Positions 34,368-46,306 of a stretch of DNA of 64,000 bases are shown here, piece after piece. Each line of letters opens with the position of its first letter. The stretch's first letter is position 1. Made by a program: the position numbers and the translations under genes. The notes below the pieces were generated by a model, which made no database searches, was not told the origin of the DNA, and saw nothing but the letters and a program-made list of their open reading frames with translations. Source of the DNA: Undaria pinnatifida (Eukaryota > Sar > Phaeophyceae > Laminariales > Alariaceae). Where the stretch lies: positions 9,946,376-10,010,375 of the forward strand of contig JABAKD010000017.1 of assembly GCA_012845835.1 (NCBI GenBank), read 5' to 3'.

Positions 34368-35541
34368 CAAGCCTGAAGAGGCTACTGTCACGAAGACTGA
34401 GCGCCAACATTCGCAAATCCCGGACAAACCCGGGGAAGCCATTGTCGCTGAGACGGAGCGTTTTTGTGCGCTAGTCCAGGTCATGCAACACTACTACGAC
34501 AACAATCTTCTGGAAGAGGAAAAGTTATCGACAACAGCCGAAGCGTCATCATCACCAGAGATTGGGGAATCGTCATCAAGGGCTGGAGCACAACCACAAG
34601 AAGTTAGGGTGTCCTTGACAGGAATTACACCTGCTATTACGACCGAGCACGCACATTCTACTACAACTGGGGCCGCGCCGGATGTACCGCATCACGAGAC
34701 CGCCAGTACAAGCCCCAATCCAAGAGCCGAGGATAACTTCGACAGCACGCACGCAACAGGAGCATCGGGGACAACCCCACCAACCACGTGTGTGAATTTC
34801 ACCTGCACCGAAAGAGACCCGTTTCGGATCTCGGAGGAGGAAAACCGGGTGGTAAAAATCCCCAACGACATACTAACATGCCATCCACTTCACGGATCAG
34901 CATCTCCTGGAATCACCAGAACCGGAATTACCGGAGCTGGGATCTCCAAAGCATCTTCGCATGGGATCTTCGGAGCAACTTCATCTGGATCACCATCGCA
35001 CATCGGGGCAACAGCATCCGGGATCACTGGATTAACTTCATATTGGATCACCGGAGCATCAGCTGGAACAACAGCATCACATGGGACTATTGGAGTCGCT
35101 GGATCATTGCCATCTGGGACCACCGGACTATCAGCTGAGCCAAGGGTCGACGGATCGACAATGTCCGCTACAACCGGGGTCACATCAGCTACTTTTGAGC
35201 CAAGCCTTGAAGCCAAGTTCAACAACGAAACAGACCGTCAGGAGGAGGTTCATACGCTCGCAACAGCAAAAGGACAGCCACGGGTAAACCCCGAGACAGG
35301 ATCTGCGGAATCATCACAGGACGATCAAGAGCCACTGGCGACATCTCCGGCGTTCGTGTACACCCGCAAGCCAACCTCAAGCTTCCTTTCCATCCTGAAC
35401 GACGAGCCCATAAGCATCAAGGCCAAGACGCAGAGACTGGCTGCATCATTAACAGTCGAGGCGAAGCCGACGACGGCAATAAGTTTTGAGAGAAATAAAT
35501 CTATCTACCTCTCCAACTTCAAGATGAAGTTAAGCCTCTAA
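34363..35541 (+). CDS. Second ORF of the LTR element: low-complexity linker-type protein
   Basis: The frame is open from about 34363, overlapping the gag stop by a few bases in a different frame (+1). Its first ATG is at 34483 (MQHYYDNNLLEEEK), giving 352 codons. It is acidic, Ser/Thr/Gly-rich, and residues about 140-225 contain a degenerate Gly-Ile-Thr-Gly-Ala type repeat encoded by an 18-bp-like unit (34900-35150). Near the end DDQEPLATSPAFVYTRKP resembles the variable pol linker just before RT. It therefore looks like the integrase-RT linker left after deletion of integrase and RT. Whether it is translated is unknown. Confidence 0.55.
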   Translation, partial: NNKPEEATVTKTERQHSQIPDKPGEAIVAETERFCALVQVMQHYYDNNLLEEEKLSTTAEASSSPEIGESSSRAGAQPQEVRVSLTGITPAITTEHAHSTTTGAAPDVPHHETASTSPNPRAEDNFDSTHATGASGTTPPTTCVNFTCTERDPFRISEEENRVVKIPNDILTCHPLHGSASPGITRTGITGAGISKASSHGIFGATSSGSPSHIGATASGITGLTSYWITGASAGTTASHGTIGVAGSLPSGTTGLSAEPRVDGSTMSATTGVTSATFEPSLEAKFNNETDRQEEVHTLATAKGQPRVNPETGSAESSQDDQEPLATSPAFVYTRKPTSSFLSILNDEPISIKAKTQRLAASLTVEAKPTTAISFERNKSIYLSNFKMKLSL

Positions 35542-36368
35542 GTGCAAGCGACGAACAACAGACCAAGCACATCTAACGACGTCTACATCAACAACGTCTA
35601 CACCGACAACGTCTACATCAACAAAGTCAAACCACTGGAAGCGTGAAATGCGTAATCTCTTTACCAAAGCTGTACGTAGAATGTCGCATATTCTCTTTGT
35701 ACGGGGCGAGCACAGACAACCACCGGTGTTGTGCACGGTTTGGAAATTGCGAAATGTCAGTTAGTACCAAGTAAGGGTACAAGCAAAGAGGTAATATAGA
35801 CTGGACAGTTGAATCCCAAATTTAACTACGCCACTTCCGGTACTTCAGGATATATATGGCCGGAAAACCCGCCACCTGGACAAGTACAAATGGAAGATTA
35901 AGATACACGAGAGGTGATGTCTCTCTAAATTAAGTGGTCTTTATTCAGCTGTAAATCGCTGGCAGTGCCCCTTTGTTCCTTTGTTTGAGGGCGGCAGGAA
36001 CATTGGTAGGCTGTTCACTCCTATGATTGTTGCGGAATGATGAACACATTCACTGTTTCAGACTACTGCAAACATCTTCTATTCCTTGGTTGATTAACCG
36101 ATTGGAATATAGTTCACGCCTGACGATTCTAGTATTGTGAGCTAGTAAGTTAACTTGCATAAATATGCAGAAGCACGTATAGTGTCAGAGAAGGATTTTT
36201 CGTGTCCGCTTATTTTGTGTTCACCCGTCGGGTATTTTAGCGAGATGAGTTTGCTCTACGCAAAACATTTTGCCCAACATTTATCATTGTTGTTGCATCC
36301 ATTTCTGTTATGGAGTTTTTCAGCATGTAACGCAGAGTGAGAAAGTGTTAACTTAACGGGAGGAGGTA
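35542..36368 (+). other. 3' untranslated part of the LTR element
   Basis: No domain seen. It includes a repeated ACGTCTACA-CAACGTCTACACCGAC stretch at 35570-35630 and ends in the purine tract GGGAGGAGG at 36358-36366. Confidence 0.6.
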
Positions 36369-37126
36369 TTAGAGATGCTACTCGTCAGTAACCATCATGT
36401 CGTTGCTTGATAACACTTAAAAGTTATCTGGTATACGTTGCTAGTTGTTCGTATAGCAGACAGTTATAATAAGTCGGTTCGATGTCGTTTATCGATGAGG
36501 TATTTAGCATGCAGGAGCCTCAGCAGTAAAAACTTGGTTACATGATGCACAGCCATTTACTGGTTAATCATATCCAACAGGCGGTACATGTAGTACGTAC
36601 GAGCAATGCGGTGTTTTCAACTAACGCGGCGGAATAATGTACCTGGTCTGGTACGTCCAGCAACATTCATGGAATATGATTTTACGTTGACTGTCGGGAC
36701 GTTGACGTAGCTAAGCTCCCAGAAGCAAACCTCAGGGAAAGTTGCCATAGGTACGGTAGACCACGAGCAAGCCTCAAGAAAGGTTGCTGTAGGTAGATCA
36801 GACACCTACCCGTAGAGTACATCTGACCGTAGCATACGCATTGTGCCGTCTCGATCAGGTGATGGCCAGACCCACCTCGATCACTCCTTTTTGCTCATCA
36901 TCAGCTCCCATCTGCTGAGCAAATTAATCATCAATCAACATATCGGCCTGGGGTCGCCGACCAACATTTTCTCTGCTGGAGCTCTCTGCTCTTCTTGCAG
37001 GCTCACCTAACCGTGGCCTTCGTTTGCCTCAAATTATATATATATAGGCTGTGTCTTCGTCGGGTCATCCGAAAGCGAGCCTACGAGCGTACATCAGCTA
37101 AGAAGAGCTGATACACGCCACATACA

Positions 37127-37136
<10 letters not shown>
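36369..37136 (+). repeat. 3' LTR
   Basis: About 768 bp. Differs from the 5' LTR by scattered substitutions and small insertions (extra AAG near 37102, ACAT near 37123). Runs directly into CAA repeats. Confidence 0.9.
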
Positions 37137-37594
<458 letters not shown>

Positions 37595-40118
37595 CTAAAA
37601 CAGCCCTTATATTCCCGACCAAACCAGAAACAAACAGGAGCCGTTGGATCCGAAGAACTGCTGTAGAGGCGTGTGTGACGTACTGTAAAACTTTTTTTTG
37701 TTCAAATTTTATATTAGTTTGTAGAACAATTTAGCAACATTGATACGAGTATCACCACTCCTATGCGCCGAGGAACTACGTCAAACCGATCAACGCACAG
37801 AACACAATATATACTAGCTTTAGTTACGTATTCATCCTGTACTCCCCCGTACTGCAATGGACCTAGTCCACATGACCTACCAGCAGAAGGCAGGAGAACG
37901 CCGGGAAGATCGATATCAATGGTATCAATATTTATTAGTAGGGATCATGTTTCAAATTCCCGGCCTCAAATTCCTAGTACTGCTGTATAAAGATCTTTCA
38001 AGAATTGAAACAAAATCCCTGTCACCTATATCAACCCAGAGCAGCGAACATCACATGATCAGGTGCAAAGGAGCGGCTGAGAAGGCCACTGCTATGCCTA
38101 GAGCCGCCACGGTCACTACTCAATCGGCACGCCCTTCCTTCAGGTGCCGGGCTCTGCCTGCTGGCGCTATTGGCGCGTCATCCGCGGCCATGCGGCCATC
38201 TAGATATTTTTACCCCCATAAACCTTTTCAGGCACGCCCCCAAAAATTACCGAAACCCTCATTCAGCCGAGGGAACCAGGGAACTTTCCGGACCTCGCTA
38301 GCGGTCATCCTCCAGTGTCTCCTATCTTGAGCTCCTGCGTGTGGATCGCTTGTATCGCCTAGGAGCCGGGGCTAGCTCCTCGCAAACCGGTCCCCGGCTG
38401 TGGGAAAGGGCGTGCCGGGCAAATGAGGTCGGTTTCTAGGAGAGGGGTGCAACCCAGAGCAGCGTGGGCCTTGGAGCGAATACTGGTGATTGGGTGAGTT
38501 TTTGTTTTTGTTGTGTGCTTTTTCGGCAGGTAGTGGACCTTTCAAACGGTTTTCGGTTCTAAGTTTTTGGGAGGGATGAGGCTGGGCTGTGGCACGAAGC
38601 TCAGGCATGCTCAGAACGGTGCGCAATGCCTTGTGCCCTCGAAAACTTGGTGCTCTTTTCCCTGCCCTCTCATGGCGGCCCTCCTGACGTGTTTGTTGCA
38701 TCCACCCCCCTCGGCCCCGTCCCAACAGGCCTTTCCAGCAAAGTAGTCTCCGCTTTTCTGCGGGGCCGTGTTTTTGCGGCCCATGGATTGGTCACATCGA
38801 GTAGCTGCGCCCTAATACGAAGATGGCCTGGAAAAAGCGCGAAAATTACGTACGGCACAATACGACACAACCATGGAATAGGACGAAGGAGGCCATACGC
38901 TCCCCTTACGAGCACGAATGCACGAATGCACGGGTGGTGTAGAATGAGGACTTGTGCCGTCCATACGAGAACAAATGCACTCTTATAATGGTTCCTAAAG
39001 CTTTCCTGTAAGCTTGCGAGTGCATTTGTCCGAAGTCTTGTTGCACAGCTACCGCGTGTCTCGGTAGGATGAGCAATAAATGCCTCGCTAGGCAAGCAAC
39101 ACTGAGCATCGGTTGTGATCGGACCCGTTCCTCCCTGCCGAGATGACCAAAGCAGCTATACGCAGCAACGCAAAAGCGTTTGTTTTTGTTTCCGTCTATT
39201 TTTTGCGTTTGAGTTAGGGAGCCGCATATCAGACTCGTTCGAACGCCTGCTGGTAAAATATTGACCGAAATGGCGTGCATCCAATGCTACTACTCGTACT
39301 GCTGCAGTTTCCTCTCTGGCTCTGCTGCACATGATACTTGTATCATACACGCTCAGGTTTACTGCGGTCATTCCAGGTGACTCGAGTGATTCCTTTGCTG
39401 TGTGCTGGCGTAGAGGCTGATCAATTCAGTACTTCACATTCCTTGGGCGCTACTCGCTACTGCTGCTTCTGTGTTGTCGTCTTGCTCTGCTCTATAGATA
39501 GCATATACCTTGGTAGAGTCCTATGGTCCTATTCACTGCCAGCCCTGTCATTCTGAAGATAATGAAGTATTAGACTAAGTTCACGCTTCTAAAATACTCC
39601 GTATGAAGTACTGGTATGCTACATACACCTGGTACCAAGTAGAAGTAATATCGTATGATACACCACTACCAAGCATCCCATGCCCACTGCCAGCAGCGGC
39701 AGCAGTATCTCGGTTTCTTATGGCAAGGTTAGTGTTAAAGAACATACTCGCATCGTACCGTATGCTCGTATTATATGAGATGAAGAACTATACGTTACTC
39801 CCACTGCGAACGAAAAGACTTTAATTCTCGAATGCTGTATTAATATGAACATACTCCGGAGTATTAGATAATTGGTAATACTCTGTATTCTCTGTATTCT
39901 ACTCCTGCTAAGTAATAGATACCAGGTACGCATGATGTTATATCTAGCTCTCTAATTCCCCACCTGAAGTGAAAATACCAACTAACCATTACCGGTATAG
40001 TGTGGAGAAAAACAAAGCATATGTTACCATTACCGGTATAGTGTGGAGAAAAACAAAGCATATGTTCACGTACGATATTTGCATTAGCAGGACCCCTCCC
40101 TATAAAAAACTCACCCAT
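37595..40118. other. Intergenic, unassigned
   Basis: An open frame at 37857-38330 (157 codons, plus) and others near 38600-39280 have no recognised domain. A 39-bp unit with ATTACCGGTATAGTGTGGAG is tandemly repeated at about 39988-40065. Confidence 0.3.
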
Positions 40119-40119
40119 A

Positions 40120-40560
40120 TACGAGTATATCACAAGTACCAACAACGCAGCTGGCAAACATGAGTATTGACGCCAAATTCGTCGAACTCACGGCTGACGT
40201 CCTTATAATACAAAATCGCGCGTACCGTTCGTTCATTAAGGCGGTGTGATCCCTTGGTACAAGAGCAAAATTATTTAAGCTCCTTTTCTTGGAAGGTCAT
40301 ACTCGTACAGACAGCGATAGCTAGGGTACCCTTTGCCAGTCTTATTTACGTATGAGGCATGGAAGATAACCCCCCCTCTGGTCTCATGGTTTCCCGGTCC
40401 GGGTTTCGGAGAAACGGGCCGACACTGGTCTTGCTGAGGATATCGTCTGTCGTTGGGTTGCACTAACCAGCTGGCAATAACGGTTTTTTAAATATTGAAA
40501 AATGTCAGCTGTGAGGACACCTGGTTGAATGGTTGAAACTCAATTTTGCAAGCTGCGTGG
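40120..40560. repeat. Inverted pair of the CAGCTGTGAG / GCAAGCTG module
   Basis: ACGCAGCTGGCAAACATGAG and TCGAACTCACGGCTGACG at 40145-40205 face GTCAGCTGTGAG and TTTTGCAAGCTGCGTGG at 40502-40560 in inverted orientation, enclosing about 300 bp. This could be the ends of a small DNA element related to family D. No ORF lies inside. Confidence 0.5.
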
Positions 40561-40618
40561 TACATCCATATTTTACTATTTAATAATATACAGGTTTGAA
40601 TATTGACGCCCTTGCACA

Positions 40619-40933
40619 TTTTTTTTTTTTTTTTTTTTTTTAGCACACTTTTACTTTCCAGCTTCTGGACAAGCCGTGGTCACAGGTGTCATCCCTTCTC
40701 CTCCCCGGTTCTTGCCTTCAATTTTTATCGCGCATAGGGTTCAGCAATCCCACTGCTCGTCGATTGTACATCGAATGTTGCTCACTCACGCTCTCGCGCT
40801 TTCCGCAAGTCAATTTGTCCACAAGAAAAAGTCCCAACGAATTTATACGAGTATGCACTCGGCGGGGCTCAAACTCACGAAACTGACCTATACCAGGCTC
40901 GAGGATAACCTGATACGCCACCGGAGCGACCGG
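40619..40933 (-). repeat. SINE family A, full-length copy
   Basis: tRNA-like head at 40933 reading down, body, TGTGACCACGGCTTGTCCAG, AGCTGGAAAGTAAAAGTGTG and a 23-nt A-tail (T-run at 40619-40641 on the plus strand). Confidence 0.88.
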
Positions 40934-41544
40934 TTAGTACATACCAGGTACCAGGTACTAGGGAGTGGTATTAATAGAAGGGAGTGGTACTGTTAATGGG
41001 GAGTGCTCACTGGATGAACGGTGGTTCGGAATATCTAGTCGAGATCTTTCATAGCATTGAGATAAGATATACCGGTAAGGTACATCGGTCGTGGTTTGCA
41101 CCCTCCGCGCGGAAATCATCTTAAGGCATTCGCCCGAGGCGCCAGCGGGGGTGTTCTCGTGTGTGTTTTCCTCTCGGTCTGTAGCTGTACGTACTCTAAT
41201 ATCGTTATAAAGTAAAATACCCAAAAACTATTACGGACATTCATTGTGAACAGGGGTGATTTAATGCCTTATCATGTCATAACTCTCTGTCAATTCTTCG
41301 TCGATAACGGTAAACGATGGCTTGGATTGTTCGCACAGGCCTTACGGTCACGGCGCAAAAATAAAAAATAAACAGTAACTGGTATGATGTTCTGGCCGAG
41401 ATAGTGCGAAAATTATGAGAAATATCCGGTGATTTTTTTGCAACAGTTTCTGGTGATTTACTATTAATAAGGCATTTACCCCTATTAACATTGGATCTCC
41501 GTACTACCCCCCCCCTCGCCCTCAACCACGCCATCAGGTCTGCG

Positions 41545-42030
41545 AGATAAAAATACACTCCAGCTGTGAGATCGAAGAGAAATTTCGTCGAAACTCATCT
41601 TTGCGAGCTGTGTGTGATGCTCCGATCGCGCGTATAACTGGGTGTGTGTCCTCATTAACATCGCGCGTTTTTCTGGGTGTGTCCTAATAAAGGTGTAGGT
41701 CGGCGACTCCCCTTGGAAGCACGGTGTAGCTTACGGTGTAGCTTGTACCCGGGGGTGAACAGGGTGATGTTAATCCATCTGTGCGCGGAACCTACGAAAC
41801 CCGCTGTAGAGGGAGACAAAATCTGAACGCTGTGGCATGCACCAATTTATTATGTACCAGGTATAATATATAGTTTGTAGTATGCTGTATATAGTATATA
41901 TGGCATAATAGTGTTAATAGTAGTCGTGTGAGCGGTGAGGGGAGGGGGGCGGGTATAGGGGTTAGGGTTAGATCGCATAAATGAGTATTAATGGGAGCTT
42001 ACTGCACGCGTAATGGTAGCGTGTTGTGAT
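41545..42030 (+). repeat. Family D repeat, partial copy
   Basis: TACACTCCAGCTGTGAGATC, GAAACTCATCTTTGC, GGTCGGCGACTCCCCTT, ATCTGTGCGCGGAA and CAATTTATTATG follow in the order seen at 47534-48245 and 57885-58115. Confidence 0.8.
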
Positions 42031-42109
42031 AGTAGGTCATAGTAGGGGGTGGCGGGGAGGGGGGGGGGGAGGGTTAATTGAAAACTGAAGACCATATAAA
42101 TGAATTTAA

Positions 42110-42180
42110 GCTACGGCGTGGGTGGCTCGAGAGGTTAAGATATGATACCACCTCTCGGGTAGTGTTTAAACTCTGGCGGA
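42110..42180 (+). other. Weak tRNA-like segment
   Basis: GGGTGGCTCGAGAGGTTAAG has a box A shape; a degenerate box B (GTGTTTAAACTC) follows about 35 nt later. It sits next to a family B copy. Possibly a decayed SINE head. Confidence 0.25.
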
Positions 42181-42215
42181 TAATGATCTCTCCGACCTTA
42201 GACCCTGTATTGGTT

Positions 42216-42294
42216 CGTGTTGTTGTTCTCACATTAACTCCCACAACCAAGTCCGTGCTGCGTGGTCACAAGACAGGCTCCATCAACTCTGGAG
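42216..42294 (-). repeat. Family B repeat, copy
   Basis: Reverse complement reads CTCCAGAG-TGATGGAGCC, TGTGACCACG, GGAGTTAATGTGAGAAC and a short AAC tail. Confidence 0.75.
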
Positions 42295-42579
42295 CGGCAG
42301 GGGTTGTGCCCCGGGGAACAAATAAACCTGGTACGTACGGACGGTGGCATGAATACGCGTACAGCGGTACCCCCGCACGTTACAACAGCAGTATGATTTG
42401 CGCGCTGTCGGCTGTCGAGTTTCCGCGGATTCATTGCACCCTCGCATCTCGAGACTGAATACGTACCAGGTATAGATAGCACTATTAATACCAGGCACCT
42501 GGATGATATTCAGGAGCGCATCCCGTCTATTTTAGCGAGTGTGATGCATATTCATACCGTCCATAAACGTTTAAAAAGT

Positions 42580-42835
42580 ATATTACAAGTACCAACAACG
42601 CAGCTTGCAAAGATGAGTATTGACCTGAAAATTGTCGAACTCACGGCTGACGTCCTTGATTTTTTTTAATAAAATATAAAAAAAATACCTGGTATATAAT
42701 AGGACCCCTCCTATTGAGTGAAAAACCCACCCACATGGTAATTATAAAAATTAAAACACACTCCAGCTGTGAGATCGACTATTTTGTCGAAAGTCATCTT
42801 TGCAAGCTGTGTGTGATACTCCGACTATATTATAA
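42580..42835. repeat. Inverted pair of family D end modules
   Basis: GCAGCTTGCAAAGATGAGTA with CTCACGGCTGACGTC (42598-42655) faces CTCCAGCTGTGAGATCG and CATCTTTGCAAGCTGTGTG (42762-42812). A further copy of the second half starts at 42840. Confidence 0.55.
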
Positions 42836-43545
42836 AAATTAAAATACACTCCAGCTGTGAGATTGAAGATTTCGTCCGACTATACATCCATGCCGCTGTG
42901 TTCCCCTCCCCCCCCGCCTCGAACGCCCCCTTCTTCCCCATCACCCGCACCTTCGCCTAGACCTAGCACCACACGTATAACAAACCCCTCACCTAAAGCC
43001 GTCCCCCCCCCCCGCCCCCACCCCCGCCCCCACCCCCGCCCCCACCCCCCACCCTCCCCCCCCCAACCCATCCCAACCCCACCCCCTCGAACACTCCACC
43101 CTCTCTTTACTCACTGATTGTACGAATTACCCCAGGATATACATGATAAACTGATGTAGTATTTCCAAAAATGTCACATTTATCCCCTCAAAATAATGTA
43201 TAGTTTCCAGGCACATATTGAGCTGCCCCCCCCCCCCCCCCCCCCCCCCGCCCCCCTCCAAACCCGCTCGCTTTTGATCAAAACCAGGCCCCCCTTTCCC
43301 TTCACAGCTGTCAGATTTTGTCCCCCTCAGAAACGGGTTTTATAGTTTCCGCGCGCAGACTGACTAAAATCATCCTGTTGACCCTGATAGCTACACTGTA
43401 GTTGTAAGGGGAGTCGCCGACCTATATCCTTAAAGAGGACACACAACTCGTAATGCGCGCGATCGGAGTATCACACACAGCTTGCAAAGATGAGTTTCGA
43501 CGAAATCTTCGATCTCACAGCTGGAGTGTATTTTAATTTTTATAA
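42836..43545 (-). repeat. Family D repeat with long C-rich core
   Basis: Inverted relative to 47534-48245: from 43545 downward it reads the shared end module, GGTCGGCGACTCCCCTTACA, GTCAACAGGATGATTTTAGT, GGGGGACAAAATCTGACAGC, GATCAAAAGCGAGCGGGTTT and homopolymer C/G tracts (43227-43249, 42905-43090). The proline-rich frame at 42857-43117 is a by-product. Confidence 0.85.
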
Positions 43546-43647
43546 TATACCAGGTATATTACAAGACCCAACAACGAAGCGTGCGAAGATGAGCATCGGC
43601 CGTAAATTCGTCGGATTCACTGCTGACGTCTGAATAATTTTATACAA

Positions 43648-44339
43648 CATTTTTTGTACCAGGTATGCAAAATGCTTCGTTCGGTGGACAGCCTGTTTGT
43701 AGTAACATTGGTGCCTGTGTGGCGCCGGTTGCGTATGCATACGTAGTGCCGGTTGTCCGCTATTGCGAACTCTCTTGGCAGAGACGGGAAACACATCAAG
43801 TATTGGCAGTATGCGGAACACGTTGCAACTCGTAAACAGCAGTATGTGGCCCACGGTCGCCGTCTTTCCGGCTAGCATATACCGGCGCTCTACCGCTAGG
43901 CTATGCAGGGGCACCACTGGTGCTGCTGTACTTGTTGGTCATCATTCATGGCAGATACCATGATACTTCGAAGTATTATGCAACTACCGTTCGGAATCGG
44001 AAAAGTCAGTGCATTTTGTTGCCTTCCTTCTGCTACTTCTGTCCTTCGATCCCGTCGGTGTGTCCGCCCTCCTGTTTTCTCGGAAAATGCGAACACGTGT
44101 GTGTATGTTGTATTATATGTACAAGTTGTATGATACTAAAGCTGTGATGCGTGTTGCACACAGCAGCAGCAGTAGTATACGGCTGGCGGCACATGTACAC
44201 TCCTACTCTGAGCTTAATCATAGCCCCCCGTTTGGCCATTTTCGTTGCCTTCCCTCGCGAATAGCCCGCCACGTTAAACCGTTTGTCTTCGAATTGTCTC
44301 GCCTCTCTCATCCACTTGTGCGGTGCCCGGTGCTATTAT
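43648..44339 (+). repeat. Duplicated block, copy 1 (without SINE)
   Basis: Matches 44738-45737 once the SINE in that copy is removed: GGTGCCTGTGTGGCGCCGGT, GGTCGCCGTCTTTCCG, GGGCACCACTGGTGCTGCTG, GTTCGGAATCGGAAAAGTCA, GATCCCGTCGGTGTGTCCG and GGTGCTATTATATACA in the same order. On the minus strand at 43905-43840 it carries TAGCCTAGCGGTAGAGCGCC, a good tRNA D-arm/box A, with a decayed box B. Confidence 0.88.
43835..43912 (-). other. tRNA-derived head (decayed)
   Basis: The minus strand reads ATAGCCTAGCGGTAGAGCGC, then GCCGGTATATGCTAGCCGG (anticodon-stem-like) and GACCGTGGG where the T-arm would begin, but the expected TTCGA is lost. The paralogue at 45320-45240 is more decayed. This suggests a third tRNA-derived SINE lineage, distinct from family A. 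Confidence 0.45.
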
Positions 44340-44737
44340 ATACACCGCAGTTCCCACCAGCCGCCAAAAGCGTTTTTAACAGAAGCCTGATCGGCGCCCG
44401 CCACAAATCACCGGCCGTAGAGTGAGCGCTGTACATTAAGGGGGGGTCGGAGTCCCTAATGAGCCCGCCACGCTTAGATTTATCAGAACGAACTGTGTGA
44501 AGAACACGAAGTTGTGCCGCGTCTAGTCCAATATCTGCTTGAGAATTTTTCAGGCCGATGTTGGCCAAGATCGCCGCGGGAAATCGTTTTTTCCCAACTT
44601 CTGGAAGTTTCGAAAAATAATTCTACCAAATTGGATCCATAGGCGACCGTTCAGTCAAAGTTTTGGCTGACATCTTCGGGATTTTCGAACTTTTGGCCTT
44701 TTATTGTCACCGGTCTCAGATTTATTGTTTTGTAAAA

Positions 44738-45737
44738 TATTTTTGTATGCAAAATGCTTCGGTCGAAATCCCGTTAATTGTAACAGCAGTGGTGCCTGTG
44801 TGGCGCCGGTTGAGTATATTCTGTTTTTTTCTTCTTCACACATCTATTTTCCAGCTCCTGGATAAGCCGTGGTCACAGGTGTCGTCGCTTCTTTCCCGCC
44901 GGTTCTTGCCTTCAATTTTTATCGCGCATAGAGTTCAGCAATCCCATTGTTCGTCGATTGTTCATCGAGTGTTGCAAACTCACGCTCTCGCGCTTTCCGC
45001 AAGTCAATTTGTACACAAAGAAGTCCCCATGAATTTATACGAGTGTGCACTCGGGGGGATTCCAACTCACGAAACTGACCTACACCAGGCTCGAGGATAA
45101 CCTGATACGCCACCGGGGCGACGGGTGAGTATGCACAAGGCAGTGACGGTTGTGCGCTATTGCAAACTCGCGTGGCAGAAACGGGAACAGCATTCGGTAG
45201 TGGCACCATGCGGAATATGTTGCAACTCGTATAAAGTATGTGGTCCACGGTCGCCGTCTTTCCGTCTGGCACATACCGGCGCTCTACGTCGTATTGATAT
45301 GCTATAGAAGGGCACCACTGGTGCTGCTGTACTTGTTGGTCAGCATTCATGGCAGGTACCATGGTATCATGCAGCTACAGTTCGGAATCGGAAAAGTCAG
45401 TGCATCTCTATTCGCCTCCCTTCTGCTACGTACTTCTGTCGTTTAATCGTGTCGTCTGTCCTTTGATCCCGTCGGTGTGTCCGTGTTTCGGCTTTCTCAG
45501 AAAATGCGAACTCGTGTATGTATGTCGTATGACGTGTACAATTTAAATGATACTGCTGTGATACGTGTTTCACACAGCAGCAGGAGTATACGGCTGGCGA
45601 CACACGTACACTCCTAGCTCCTAGCCCCCTGTTTGACTATTTTTGTTGCCTTCCCTCGCGAATAGCTCGCCACGTTCGTCTTCGAATCGTCTCGCCTCTC
45701 TTGTCCGCTTGTCCGGTGCCCAGTGCTATTATATACA
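44738..45737 (+). repeat. Duplicated block, copy 2 (with SINE inserted)
   Basis: Same block as 43648-44339, offset by roughly 1.1 kb at its start and 1.4 kb at its end because of a SINE A insertion at 44818-45125. Confidence 0.88.
44811..45132 (-). repeat. SINE family A with 7-bp target duplication
   Basis: TGAGTAT occurs at 44811-44817 and 45126-45132 on either side. The head is at 45124 on the minus strand; the A-tail (T-run on plus) begins near 44824. Copy 1 of the block has the uninterrupted TGCGTATGCATACG at about 43730. Confidence 0.85.
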
Positions 45738-46185
45738 ATGCTGTAGTCCCAAGGGGAGTCGCTGACCTATAGCCGGTCGCCCCGGTGGCGTACGAGGTTA
45801 CGCTCGAGCCTGGTGTAGGTCAGTTTCGTGTTTCGTGAGTTCGAGCCCCCCCCCGAGTGCATACTCGTATAAATTCGTGCAGACTTTTTCTGGTGCATAA
45901 AAATTGACTTGCGGAAAGCGCAAGAACGTGAGTTAGCAACACTCGATGAAAAATTGACGATCACTGGGATCGCTAAACCCTATGCGCGATAAAAAGTTGA
46001 AGGGAAGAACCGGGGGGAAGGGACGACACCTTCCTGTGACCACGGCTTGTGAAGATAAAAATAAAAATAAAAATAAATCCTCAACGAGGACACACGCGAT
46101 CGGCGTACCATACACAGCTCGCAACGCAGGAAGGTGAAGACGAGTTTCGACTAAAAGCTTCGATCTCACAGCTGGAATATGTTTT
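45738..46185 (-). repeat. Family D repeat split by a SINE
   Basis: AAGGGGAGTCGCTGACCTAT (45751-45770) and TCAACGAGGACACACGCGAT onward (46080-46180) are adjacent in other family D copies, with the SINE between them. Confidence 0.8.
45771..46077 (+). repeat. SINE family A copy, inserted in family D
   Basis: Head GGTCGCCCCGGTGGCGTACG at 45775, box B-like GAGTTCGAGCC, TGTGACCACGGCTTGTGAAG and an A-rich tail of ATAAAAATAAAA type. Confidence 0.88.
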
Positions 46186-46235
46186 TTTTTTTAGTAAATG
46201 TCATTTGTCCGGTGATGCTTCCTGTAGAAGTGCAC

Positions 46236-46274
46236 CATTACGATTGTTGTTGTTGGTGTTGGTGTTGGTGTTGG

Positions 46275-46306
<32 letters not shown>

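Noticed and set aside
42857-43117. Proline-rich ORF
   Set aside because: It is the C-rich core of a family D repeat; the same region elsewhere is a G-run on the other strand.
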